In this document: positions 26,884 to 36,092 of the stretch, in pieces | Numbering within the stretch: position 1 is the first letter of the stretch | How the letters are laid out: the number at the start of each line of letters is the position of its first letter | From: Deinococcus aquiradiocola | GTDB lineage: Bacteria; Deinococcota; Deinococci; Deinococcales; Deinococcaceae | DNA: 64,000 bases | Direction of reading: 5' to 3' | Assembly: GCF_014646915.1 (NCBI RefSeq) | Contig: NZ_BMOE01000009.1 | Coordinates: 104,869 to 168,868, forward strand | The notes under the pieces: generated by a model | What the model was told of the DNA's origin: nothing | Databases searched by the model: none | Seen by the model: the letters and a program-made list of their open reading frames with translations, nothing else | Position numbers and translations under genes: made by a program

Positions 26884-27542
26884 AGCGGTTCCTCGAATCC
26901 CACGCGGCTGAGCGTGGCGACCTGCCGCGCCAGCGCGGTGAGTTTCCAGGCCTGAGCGGGTGCCGTCTGGTTGGTCCACGGGTCTGGCTTCACGGCCACG
27001 GTGTCCTGCGTCAGCAGCCCCAGTTGCCTTAGCCCCAGCAGCGCGGCCTGGAATTCGTGCCGGGTCAATCCGGCCACCGTAACGCTGCTGTCAATCGGGA
27101 ACGCGTCTGCATACGGGTCGATCGGGTCCAGCAGCTGAAAATACTCGGTGAACACCTTCAACTCCCGGTCGGACATCCCCTCGATGATCCGCATACTCTG
27201 AAACCTGTCCAGTGTCGGCGGCGGGAAGCTCAGCGAGCACCCGGCCAGGGCGCGGGCGATGAAGCGCAGCTTGCCTTCCGACTCCGCGACCTCCGCCGCC
27301 CGGAGCGCCTGCATCACGTTGGCGGTGAACGACTCGGACCGGACGTACTCGTGGTCCAGGCGGAGCTTCCTGGCCTCGACCTTCTGGTTGAGCAGGCCGA
27401 CCTCAGAGCGCAGCGCCTGCTCCAGCTGCTCGATCTTCCGCTGACTGGCCGCGATGTATGCGCCCTGCAGGAAGGAAGCGGGAATGTTGACACCGGGAAT
27501 GGTCGAGAGGACGGGGAGGAGACGTTCTAGGGATTGGTTCAC
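26880..27542 (-). CDS. Unknown coiled-coil protein coupled to nadV
   Basis: A 220-residue protein. It has a short hydrophobic start (LLPVLSTIPGVNIPASFLQGAYIA), a heptad-rich stretch at about 34-62 (RKIEQLEQALRSEVGLLNQKVE in part), and then a helical domain containing FTANVMQALRAAEVAESEGKLRF. A C-terminal winged-helix-like region follows (LTRHEFQAALLGLRQLGLLTQD), ending near TLSRVGFEEPL. The last region could be a DNA- or protein-binding module; I cannot name a family. GTG start inside the nadV stop (GTGA). Confidence 0.72.
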   Translation of the reverse strand: MNQSLERLLPVLSTIPGVNIPASFLQGAYIAASQRKIEQLEQALRSEVGLLNQKVEARKLRLDHEYVRSESFTANVMQALRAAEVAESEGKLRFIARALAGCSLSFPPPTLDRFQSMRIIEGMSDRELKVFTEYFQLLDPIDPYADAFPIDSSVTVAGLTRHEFQAALLGLRQLGLLTQDTVAVKPDPWTNQTAPAQAWKLTALARQVATLSRVGFEEPL

Positions 27543-28924
27543 ACCCGTCCCCGCACCTCGTCGAGCGTGTCGTCGACCAGCAGTTCGCCGTTCCTGAACA
27601 CGACCCTCAGCACGGACCCTGGGAATTCGGTGTCGAAGGTCTGGTACTGCTTGGTCACGTAGCGTCCGTTCTCCATCACCAGGTCGAGCACGCCGTCCTT
27701 GCTGCGTTTGCCAGGGTCGGTGACGGGGTCCTTGTAGATGGGCTGGAAGTGTCCGTCGATCAGTCCGGCGCTGGCCTTGTAGGCGAAGCGTTGTGTGTCG
27801 CGGTTGACCTGTTGCAGGAGGGCGCCGCCCATGCCGAAGGCGATGTTCTCGGCGGAGAAGCCGTCGCCGGTCACGGTCTGCAGGATCTCGCGGATGCTGT
27901 TCTCGTCGATGCCGTCGCCCTGCATGACGCGCACGTGCCGCAGCACCTTGTAGCCTTTGCTGTTCAGGTCGCTGCCGAATTTGGCGTCGAGGGCGCGCAC
28001 GGCGAGGCGCACCATCGCGGCGGGTTCGCCGCTGTCGGGCCGCACCACGAGGGTCGCGCCGCTCTCTTCCACCTGTTTGCGCAGCGTTTCGCCCCAGTGG
28101 ACGTTGATGGCGTACTTCAGGTCGTAGCTGTCGCTGACCACCGCGAAGGTCGCGCCGGGCCTGGCGAAGGTGTTGACCATGTTGCGGTACGCTTCGACCT
28201 CGTGCGCTTTGCCCCAGCTGGTGATGGTGCTGTGCTCGGCAGCGGGGATGGAGTAGGCGGCCACATCTGTGCCGTAGTAGTTGCGTCCGGTGCGGAGGGC
28301 TTCGAGGGTGTCGCTGCCCATGAAGTTGGTCAGGTGCGCCAGCCCGCCCAGGCCCGCGCTCTCGCGGCTGCTCACGCCGCGACTGCCGAAGTCGTGCAGC
28401 TTGAACGGCAGTTCGGCCTCGGCGTGGTCGCTGGTGCGCTCCAGGGCTTCCCGGATGATCTGCTTCAGGGAGTAGCTCTGCGTGGCGACGGTGGTCGGGT
28501 ACCAGACGCGCATCAGCATGGTCTCGAACCAGCCGACCAGCCAGGGCAGTTCGGGGTCGGTGTTGGTGACGCTCATCAGCACGTTGTGGGTGGGCACCAG
28601 CGTCCCTTCCGGCACGGCGCGCACCTCCAGCGGCAGCTTGCCGCCGTGCTCGGTGACCACGCGCATCCAGCCGTCGTACGGGAAGGGCTCGCCGTGCGCC
28701 TCGATCAGGCTTCTGGCTTCTTCCACGTCGGCGGCGGTGACGACCGTGCTCAGGTAGCGTTTCAGGATGTACTGCAGGCCGAAAAAGCGCGTGGCGGGGT
28801 ACTTGCCGCCGCGCGACTCCAGGTACGAGAACAGCCGCGTGGTCTTGGGCGGGTACTGCAGGAAGTGGCTGGCCTTGTAGCTGTCGGTGTCGAGGATGAT
28901 GTTGGTGTCGGAAAGGTGGGTCAT
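27539..28924 (-). CDS. nadV: Nicotinamide phosphoribosyltransferase NadV
   Basis: Converts nicotinamide and PRPP to NMN, the entry step of nicotinamide salvage; 461 residues, close to the family norm. It begins NIILDTDSYKASHFLQYP. It contains LHDFGSRGVSSRESAG (177-191) with the substrate-stacking Arg and Asp, and IPAAEHSTI with the catalytic phospho-accepting His at 231. VVSDSYDLKYAI, TLVVRPDSGEP and GFSAENIAFGMGGALLQ line the phosphoribosyl site. AAGGAG lies 8 bases before the ATG. It sits 34 bases after the phosphatase gene in the same operon, and the following two unknown genes are coupled to it. Confidence 0.97.
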   Translation of the reverse strand: MTHLSDTNIILDTDSYKASHFLQYPPKTTRLFSYLESRGGKYPATRFFGLQYILKRYLSTVVTAADVEEARSLIEAHGEPFPYDGWMRVVTEHGGKLPLEVRAVPEGTLVPTHNVLMSVTNTDPELPWLVGWFETMLMRVWYPTTVATQSYSLKQIIREALERTSDHAEAELPFKLHDFGSRGVSSRESAGLGGLAHLTNFMGSDTLEALRTGRNYYGTDVAAYSIPAAEHSTITSWGKAHEVEAYRNMVNTFARPGATFAVVSDSYDLKYAINVHWGETLRKQVEESGATLVVRPDSGEPAAMVRLAVRALDAKFGSDLNSKGYKVLRHVRVMQGDGIDENSIREILQTVTGDGFSAENIAFGMGGALLQQVNRDTQRFAYKASAGLIDGHFQPIYKDPVTDPGKRSKDGVLDLVMENGRYVTKQYQTFDTEFPGSVLRVVFRNGELLVDDTLDEVRGRV

Positions 28925-28958
28925 GGCGGTGCTCCTTGGTGGAACGAGGACGAATGGG

Positions 28959-29522
28959 CTACCGGTCGAGATTCTGGAAATACTGCTCGACGAACTGTGG
29001 CTGCTCGCCTTCGATGGCTTTGATGTCACGTTTCTTGCGAACGAACTGGATGGCGTCGTCAGCCCCGAACTCGCCTGACCTCACCAGCAGACAGGCCACC
29101 AGCATGCCGCTGCGGCCCAGGCCGCCCAGGCAGTGCGCCACCACCGTCTCGCCCGCCTTCAGCTGGGCGTAGATTTCCTCGACCAGTTCGGCGAAGGCGG
29201 CGGGGTCGCTGGGGACGTTCACGTCCACCACCGGAAAGCGCCGCACGTTCAGTCCGGCGCGCTGCGCGGCCTCGTCGTAGCCGTGCATCTGCCAGCGGGT
29301 CTCCTCGTGGGCTTCCATCATGTTGACCACGGTGTTCACGCGCTCTGCGGTCAGGCGGGCGAAGTCGGCGTTCAGGTCGCGGTTGTGCGAGCGTCCGAGC
29401 ATGGTGCCTTTCTTGCCGGGCGCGATGGTCAGGCCGAGCCGTCCGGCCCACAGCGGCGTGAGGGCGGGGTCGTGGATCCAGACGACGTTCAGCGGGTTGT
29501 TGAGGCTGGTGCTGACGGTCAT
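28959..29522 (-). CDS. Dual-specificity / tyrosine phosphatase, CDKN3-like
   Basis: Cysteine-dependent phosphatase of 187 residues. The P-loop HCLGGLGRSG (Cys131, Arg137) is complete, and FPVVDVNVPSD upstream supplies the candidate general-acid Asp. The GGLGRS form of the loop and the preceding AFAELVEEIYAQLKAGETVVAH resemble eukaryotic CDKN3 and bacterial relatives rather than low-molecular-weight PTPs. Two bases separate its ATG from the ADP-ribosylglycohydrolase stop. Target unknown: phosphoprotein, ADP-ribose phosphate or a salvage intermediate are all possible. Confidence 0.88.
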   Translation of the reverse strand: MTVSTSLNNPLNVVWIHDPALTPLWAGRLGLTIAPGKKGTMLGRSHNRDLNADFARLTAERVNTVVNMMEAHEETRWQMHGYDEAAQRAGLNVRRFPVVDVNVPSDPAAFAELVEEIYAQLKAGETVVAHCLGGLGRSGMLVACLLVRSGEFGADDAIQFVRKKRDIKAIEGEQPQFVEQYFQNLDR

Positions 29523-29524
29523 GG

Positions 29525-30529
29525 TCACCACGCCTTCTGCGTGAGGGCGGCGCTCTGGCGTGCGAGTTCGTCCGCGTACTCGATGCGGGCGCTCCAGTCG
29601 GCGGGGAAGGCGTGCAGGCCGAGGTGCGCGCCGCTGAAGGCCCCGGCGAGGCAGGCGAGGCTGTCGCTGTCGCCGCGCGTGACGGCGGCGCGGCGCAGGG
29701 TGTTCACGGGGTCGTGCGGGCTGAGCAGGAAGCACAGCAGCCCGGTCGCGAGGGCCTCCTCGGCGATCCAGCCCTCACCGGTGAAGTCGCAGGGGTCGGC
29801 GTCTTCGGGGATGGGGGCGCGGGTGGCGTCCGAGAGGCGCTGCAGGACGTGGAGCGCCTCGTCCCATCCCTGCCGGATGTATGCCGCCGGGCTGGACGCT
29901 CCGGCGACGCGCCACAGGTCCCCGAGCCAGTCCTCGCGGTACGTGCCGCGCTGCGTGTGGGCGTGCGCAGTGAGGGCGTTCACGAGGGCGCCGGGGGGCG
30001 TGCCGTCCAGCAGCAGGCGGACGGTTTCGGCGGTGAGTTCGGCGGCGGTGAGGGCGGTGGGGTGGCCGTGCGTGAGGGCCGCCTGGAGTTGCGCGTACCC
30101 GGCGCGGGCGTCCGCGTCCCGGATGAACGCGGCGGGCTGGACGCGCATGTTCGCGCCGCAGCCTTTGCTGGCCGTGACGGTCGCGTCCTGCCAGCGGCCG
30201 CCCGCTTCCAGGTTCTCGCAGGCGCGCAGGCAGGTGAGGCCGGGCGCGCGGGTGTTCTGCGGGTCGTGCAGCCACGCGCCGAACTCGTGGCGCAGTGGTC
30301 CTTCGGCGGTGCTGGCGGTCAGGGTGGGCGTGCCGAGCAGGGCGCGGCCGACGGCGAGCATCATCTGCGTGTCGTCCGTGACGCTGCCCGCGTGCAGGTC
30401 GGTGGGTCCGGCGGGCGGGTACTCGCTGCGGATGCGGTGCAGGTCGCGCGTGAACTCGGTGGGCGCGGCGAGCGCGTCGCCGTAGGCGCTGCCGTACAGG
30501 ACGCCGCTCAGGCGGTCTGTGGTGGTCAT
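29525..30529 (-). CDS. ADP-ribosylglycohydrolase (DraG/ARH family)
   Basis: Removes ADP-ribose from modified proteins or hydrolyses ADP-ribose conjugates using two metal ions; 334 residues. All metal-site motifs are visible: YGSAYGDALAAPTEF near the N-terminus, GSVTDDTQMM (TDDT at 51-54), ASKGCGANMRVQPAAF in the middle and TRGDSDSLACLAGAFSGA near the C-terminus. In the last, GDSDS replaces the common GDTDT/GDaDT while keeping both Asp residues. It directly follows nadM/Nudix and precedes the phosphatase. The natural substrate cannot be told from sequence. Confidence 0.93.
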   Translation of the reverse strand: MTTTDRLSGVLYGSAYGDALAAPTEFTRDLHRIRSEYPPAGPTDLHAGSVTDDTQMMLAVGRALLGTPTLTASTAEGPLRHEFGAWLHDPQNTRAPGLTCLRACENLEAGGRWQDATVTASKGCGANMRVQPAAFIRDADARAGYAQLQAALTHGHPTALTAAELTAETVRLLLDGTPPGALVNALTAHAHTQRGTYREDWLGDLWRVAGASSPAAYIRQGWDEALHVLQRLSDATRAPIPEDADPCDFTGEGWIAEEALATGLLCFLLSPHDPVNTLRRAAVTRGDSDSLACLAGAFSGAHLGLHAFPADWSARIEYADELARQSAALTQKAW

Positions 30530-30531
30530 GG

Positions 30532-31578
30532 TTACCCCTTCAGCACGAAGTGCTCGATGATGGCGTGGTGGTCCTCGAAGAACGCTTCGGGTTGCGCGAG
30601 CGCCTCGTTCAGCGGCATCCAGAACACCTGGTCGTTTTCCGGGCCGGGCCGGACCTGTGGGAGCTGTCCGGTGCCGAGGTCGAAGTGGAAGGCGTGCGTG
30701 ATGGTGCGGCCGCGCAGGGAGCGGTCCGGGTAGTCGAAGACGGCCTGGGCGCGCAGGTGCTGTTCGAGCGGCGGGTGCGTGAGGCCCGTCTCGTGCCGGA
30801 CCTTGTGGATGCAGGAGGTGAGGAGGGTGGCGTTCACGTCGAGGAAACCGCCGGGCATGGCGAGCCTGCCGTGGCCGGGTTGCCCGCCGCGCCGGACGAG
30901 CAGCACGTGCCCGCTGCGGGTCACGGCGGCGTCCGTGGTGACGAACACGGGCGGGAAGGGGCTGGCGGCCCACGCGGCGCGGTACTCGGCGAGGTACGTG
31001 TACTCCTGGCGCAGTTCGTCGTAGTCGGGCGTGCTGCGGAAGCGGTCGAGGAAGTCCTGCACGGCGGGCGGGACGAGGTCGGTGGTGGGCGTGCCCTCGA
31101 AGTACGCGCGGCGGACGCCGGTGGCCGACAGGGGGCTGACGACGTGCGCGGGCAGGAATTCCCAGGCGGGGAAGGAGCGCAGGTAGTAGCTGCTCTCGTC
31201 CTTGACGTGTCCGATGAGTGCCACGTCGCTGCTGCCGCGCGTGTGGGCTGCCACGCCGCCCTGCACTTCGGAGAGCCACAGGGATTCGTTGTAGAAGTAG
31301 TCGCGCACGGCGACGAACAGCACGCGGGCACGGGGGACGCCTGCGGCGCGCAGCATGCCGGAGATCATCTCCTGGCGTTCCTCGTACGTGAAGGGGTTCT
31401 TGGTGGTGCGGGCGCCGCGTGCGGAGCCGATCACCACGATGAGCTTCTGCACCTGTTGCAGGGCTTCCTGCATCACGGCGAGGTGCGCGAGGTGCGGGGG
31501 TTCGAAGCGGCCGATGTACACGCCGAAGGTGCGGCGGCGGCGGGCGGGGCGTGGGGTGGGGGAGGCGGGGTCGTCCAT
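30532..31578 (-). CDS. nadM: NadM-type NMN adenylyltransferase fused to a degenerate Nudix domain
   Basis: A 348-residue two-domain protein. The N-terminal half is an archaeal-type NMN adenylyltransferase, with [13 protein letters not shown] (residues 21-33), [17 protein letters not shown] and [12 protein letters not shown] (the ISxTxxR-type motif). The C-terminal half is a Nudix fold ([21 protein letters not shown] onward). Its Nudix box reads [14 protein letters not shown] then [10 protein letters not shown]. The Glu after the loop is Ala, and REUxEE is HKVRHE, so most metal-binding residues are gone. Known NadM-Nudix fusions hydrolyse ADP-ribose. Start ATG 31578 has AGGAGA 6 bases upstream; ATGs at 31596 and 31608 are alternatives. 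First gene of the six-gene NAD operon. Confidence 0.93.
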   Translation of the reverse strand: MDDPASPTPRPARRRRTFGVYIGRFEPPHLAHLAVMQEALQQVQKLIVVIGSARGARTTKNPFTYEERQEMISGMLRAAGVPRARVLFVAVRDYFYNESLWLSEVQGGVAAHTRGSSDVALIGHVKDESSYYLRSFPAWEFLPAHVVSPLSATGVRRAYFEGTPTTDLVPPAVQDFLDRFRSTPDYDELRQEYTYLAEYRAAWAASPFPPVFVTTDAAVTRSGHVLLVRRGGQPGHGRLAMPGGFLDVNATLLTSCIHKVRHETGLTHPPLEQHLRAQAVFDYPDRSLRGRTITHAFHFDLGTGQLPQVRPGPENDQVFWMPLNEALAQPEAFFEDHHAIIEHFVLKG

Positions 31579-31640
31579 GTGGATCTCCTGTCTCATAAAT
31601 ACTCCCATCAATTATTAGAACGGTGAGCAAGTCGCGGAGA
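31579..31640 (-). promoter_or_regulatory. AT-rich promoter region of the nadM-nadV operon
   Basis: A short AT-rich island (31592-31620, containing TAATAAT and TATTTAT on the minus strand) in otherwise GC-rich DNA directly upstream of nadM. The two AT blocks form an imperfect inverted repeat, TAATAATT against AGTATTTA. Exact -10 and -35 boxes and any operator cannot be fixed by eye. Confidence 0.4.
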
Positions 31641-31680
31641 GTCCAGCCACCGACCCTTCAGCCTGCCCGCACCCCGCACC

Positions 31681-32355
31681 TCACGTCCCCTCCGGCCCGC
31701 TGGGCCCGAACAACGGCTCCGCCTCCAGCAGTGCGGGCTGCAGCAGCCGCGCGATCGGCGCGTAACTCCGGCGGTGCACGTCGCTCACGCCCAGCCGCTC
31801 CAGTGCCGCCCGGTGCGCCGGAGCGCCGTACCCTTTATGCCCCGCGAACCCGTACCCCGGATGCCGCACGTCCAGTTCCTCCATCAGCGCGTCCCGCTCG
31901 GTCTTGGCCAGGATGCTGGCCGCCGCCACGCTCAGGCTCAGGGCGTCCGCCTTCGGCGGGGCCAGGAGGGGCAGGTCGGTGCGGAGCTTCAGGTAATCCG
32001 TCACGAGCGCCTGCGCCGCCGGCACGAGCCGCGCCACCGCCCGGAGCGCCGCCGCGTGCGTCGCCCCCAGGATGTTCAGCCGGTCGATCTCGTCCGGCCA
32101 CGCGTGCTCCACCGCCCACGCCACCGCCACCCGCCGCACCTCGCCCGCCAGCCTCGCCCGCTCGGCGGGCCGCAGCACCTTCGAATCGTCGAACGCCGCG
32201 CCCTGCAGTGTGCTCGGCAGGATCACCGCCGCCACCGTCACCGGCCCCGCCCACGCGCCCCGGCCCGCCTCGTCCACGCCCGCCACCCGGAAGTACCCGC
32301 GCCGCCAGTGCTGCAACTCCAGACTGAAATCCGGACTGGACCCCGCCCCCGTCAC
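31681..32355 (-). CDS. rnhB: Ribonuclease HII
   Basis: Cleaves RNA in RNA-DNA hybrids and starts removal of ribonucleotides misincorporated in DNA; 224 residues. Catalytic DE of VAGVDEAGRGAWAGPVTVAAV is at the N-terminus, with FDDSKVLRPAERARL. The later acidic residues are in VTDYLKLRTDLPLL and in ALSLSVAAASILAKTERD. The family usually reads G.GAL..GP near the start, and GRGAWAGPV fits. GTG start; no better start is present upstream of the first motif. It stands alone on the minus strand behind the NAD operon promoter. Confidence 0.93.
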   Translation of the reverse strand: MTGAGSSPDFSLELQHWRRGYFRVAGVDEAGRGAWAGPVTVAAVILPSTLQGAAFDDSKVLRPAERARLAGEVRRVAVAWAVEHAWPDEIDRLNILGATHAAALRAVARLVPAAQALVTDYLKLRTDLPLLAPPKADALSLSVAAASILAKTERDALMEELDVRHPGYGFAGHKGYGAPAHRAALERLGVSDVHRRSYAPIARLLQPALLEAEPLFGPSGPEGT

Positions 32356-32450
32356 CCGGCCCCCGTCACGCTGCGCCCGTGCCCGTCCTCATGTCGCCTC
32401 ACCCGGCCAGCGTAGCGCGCCCCGCCCGCCGGGGCGGGCATAATGCCCGT

Positions 32451-33692
32451 GTGAGCACCAAGAAGACCACCTCCCCGCGTTCCGGCCGCCCCGCAGGCCG
32501 GAAGGGCACCCTCAAGATCGGGACGCGCGCCCCCGCCGCGCCCGCCGAGGCCCGCGCGCCACACACCGGCGCGCCACGCGGGTACTTCGAGACGTACCCG
32601 GCCGAACTGCCGCCCAAACTCTCCAACCTGCGGCGCGGCGTCGCCACCAAGGCCGGCGTGCGCGGCGCGCCCGGCCTCGACGCCGCCCAGACGCTCCTCG
32701 TGACCACCATGTACCTGGACGGCGTGCGCGGCGACGTGCTCGACCTGACCGCCATGGGCGGCCTGACCGGCTGCCTGCCCGGCGTCACCCTGCGCGCCGT
32801 CGAAGGCAGCGCCCCCGCCCTCGCCGCCCTGCGCGCCTCCGGGCACGACCCGGTCGCCGCCATTCCCGGCGACGACCTCAGCGCCCACTGGCCCGGCCGC
32901 ACGCCCACCGTCGCCCTCGTCCTCGCGGGCGACCGCGGCAACGCCTACGCCGAAGCGCAGATCAGCTGGGCGCACGCCGTCACCCCGCCCGGCGGCACCC
33001 TGTACCTCGCGGGCGACAAGGACAAGGGCTTCGACCGCTACGTGCGCCGCGCCGCCGCCCTCTTCGGCAGCGGCGAAACCGTCGCCCGCGAGACCGGCAT
33101 GCGCGCGGCGAAACTCGTGCGCCGCCCCGGCCAGACGCCCCCCCAGCCGGACGCCGAACGCTACGAGACGCACGGCCTCACCGTCGTCGGCCTGCCCGGC
33201 GTGTTCAGCGCCGCGAAACTCGACAAGGCGACCGCCCTGCTCCTCGACGTGCTCGGCAGTGAGGACCTGCACGGGCAGCGCGTTCTCGACCTCGGCTGCG
33301 GGTCCGGCATCATCGGCGCGTGGGCCGCGTCGCGCGGCGCGGACGTCACCCTGCTCGACGCGGACCTGCAGAGCGTCCGCAGCGCCGAAGCGACCCTCGA
33401 AGCGAACAGCCTCGCCGCGCGTGTCCTGCACTCCGACGTGGACGCCGCCCTGCAGGACGACGGCTACGACCTCGTGCTCAGCAACCCGCCCTTCCATGTC
33501 GGCAGGGGCGTCGTGCTCGACATCACGGCCGAATTCGTGCAGGCCGCCGCGCGCCGACTGCGCCCCGGTGGACGCCTCGTCATGGTCGCCAACGAATTCC
33601 TGCCGTACGAACGGCTCCTGCGAGACTGGCAGGACGTGCGCAGCCTCGCGCAGCAGGGCGGCTTCAAGGTCCTGACCGCCACCCGCGCCTGA
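32451..33692 (+). CDS. RsmC/RlmG-like ribosomal RNA guanine-N2 methyltransferase
   Basis: SAM-dependent methyltransferase of 413 residues with two tandem Rossmann-like halves, the architecture of RsmC (16S m2G1207) and RlmG. The N-terminal half is degenerate (DLTAMGGLTGCLP). The C-terminal half has the SAM-binding motif VLDLGCGSGIIGAW and the catalytic motif LVLSNPPFHVGRG, typical of exocyclic amine methylation. A Lys/Ser/Arg-rich N-terminal tail of about 25 residues may contact RNA. GTG start preceded by CATAAT at a 6-base gap, a near-match to the leaderless pattern. The RNA position modified cannot be confirmed. Confidence 0.88.
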   Translation: MSTKKTTSPRSGRPAGRKGTLKIGTRAPAAPAEARAPHTGAPRGYFETYPAELPPKLSNLRRGVATKAGVRGAPGLDAAQTLLVTTMYLDGVRGDVLDLTAMGGLTGCLPGVTLRAVEGSAPALAALRASGHDPVAAIPGDDLSAHWPGRTPTVALVLAGDRGNAYAEAQISWAHAVTPPGGTLYLAGDKDKGFDRYVRRAAALFGSGETVARETGMRAAKLVRRPGQTPPQPDAERYETHGLTVVGLPGVFSAAKLDKATALLLDVLGSEDLHGQRVLDLGCGSGIIGAWAASRGADVTLLDADLQSVRSAEATLEANSLAARVLHSDVDAALQDDGYDLVLSNPPFHVGRGVVLDITAEFVQAAARRLRPGGRLVMVANEFLPYERLLRDWQDVRSLAQQGGFKVLTATRA

Positions 33693-33764
33693 CCCGCCGC
33701 CCCCGGAACGGGGGGGCGCGCGGGGCTACACAAGCGGCACCCGATGCGACATCATGGAGGCCAC

Positions 33765-35285
<1,521 letters not shown>

Positions 35286-35342
35286 TTCCGGACTGAGCGG
35301 AGCGCGAAGCCGCCGCCTGCCCCCCGAAACCCGAAGCGACGT

Positions 35343-35954
35343 TCAGGGCGTCCCGATGGCCTGACGGGCGCGCTGCACGGCCGACCCCACCGCGCGGGAC
35401 ACGCTGGCCGCGTCCGGCGCGTTCAGGAGCGTGTCGACGGTGCGGCTGCCGAGCCACTGGCTGTACGCGAAGCGCGCCGTCTGCGGCTGCCCGTCCTCGG
35501 ACGCGAACCGGGCACGCATCATCAGGGCGCGCAGACGCTCGACCTGCGTGGCCCGGCCCGCCTCGAACCGGGCGCGGTCGTCTTCGCCCAGGGCGGCCAG
35601 CACCTGCGCGTGCAGCACGCCCGCCGCCTGCACGTCCAGCGCCTCCCCGGCAGGCCGCGCGAGGACAGCCGCGAGCGCGCGGCGCTCCGGGCCGCCCACG
35701 GGCCAGCCGCGCGCCGCGTCCTGCACCTGCCGCAGCGTGACGAGCAGCTCCAGCACCGGACGGACGGCATTCAGGCGCGGATCGGTGCTGGCGTACGGAT
35801 TCACGGGGACCCCCACGGGTGCAGGCCCCACAGGCGAGGAGCGGACGGGGGAGACGGTGCCCGCACCGGGACCGGTGGGGAGCGGGCGGACGGGCGTGGC
35901 CTGCACGGACACGCAGGTCAGGGCGAGCAGCAGCGACACGATCCGGGCGGTCAT
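35343..35954 (-). CDS. Secreted hypothetical protein
   Basis: A 203-residue protein with a signal peptide (ARIVSLLLALTCVSVQA), a Pro/Gly-rich linker to about 50, and a helical, Arg/Ala-rich domain. The domain contains VRPVLELLVTLRQVQDAARG and ERLRALMMRARFASEDG. No family recognised. Leaderless: TACACT (35961-35966) is 6 bases before the ATG. It points toward rpoD and lies downstream of the lipoprotein protease gene, but has its own promoter. Confidence 0.75.
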   Translation of the reverse strand: MTARIVSLLLALTCVSVQATPVRPLPTGPGAGTVSPVRSSPVGPAPVGVPVNPYASTDPRLNAVRPVLELLVTLRQVQDAARGWPVGGPERRALAAVLARPAGEALDVQAAGVLHAQVLAALGEDDRARFEAGRATQVERLRALMMRARFASEDGQPQTARFAYSQWLGSRTVDTLLNAPDAASVSRAVGSAVQRARQAIGTP

Positions 35955-36018
35955 GCGCGCAGTGTACCGGGCGCGGCTGAACCCGGTCTGACGCGCCGCA
36001 CCGGCAGGCAGACGGGAG

Positions 36019-36055
36019 AGCGGGCGGGCAGGGGAAATCCCCTGTCCCGCCCGCT
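36019..36055 (-). terminator. Terminator after the metalloprotease gene
   Basis: Stem AGCGGGCGGG..AGGGGA with TCCCCT..CCCGCCCGCT around a short AAA loop and one internal mismatch, about 40 bases beyond the protease stop. A very stable hairpin without a long T-run. Confidence 0.65.
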
Positions 36056-36092
36056 GTTCATGTCCCGGAACCGGCGTGTCGCCGCGTGGCGC

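Noticed and set aside
29525..31630. A fused protein upstream of the ADP-ribosylglycohydrolase
   Set aside because: The extra 366 codons overlap nadM in another frame and lack any motif. ATG at 30529 fits the family N-terminus.
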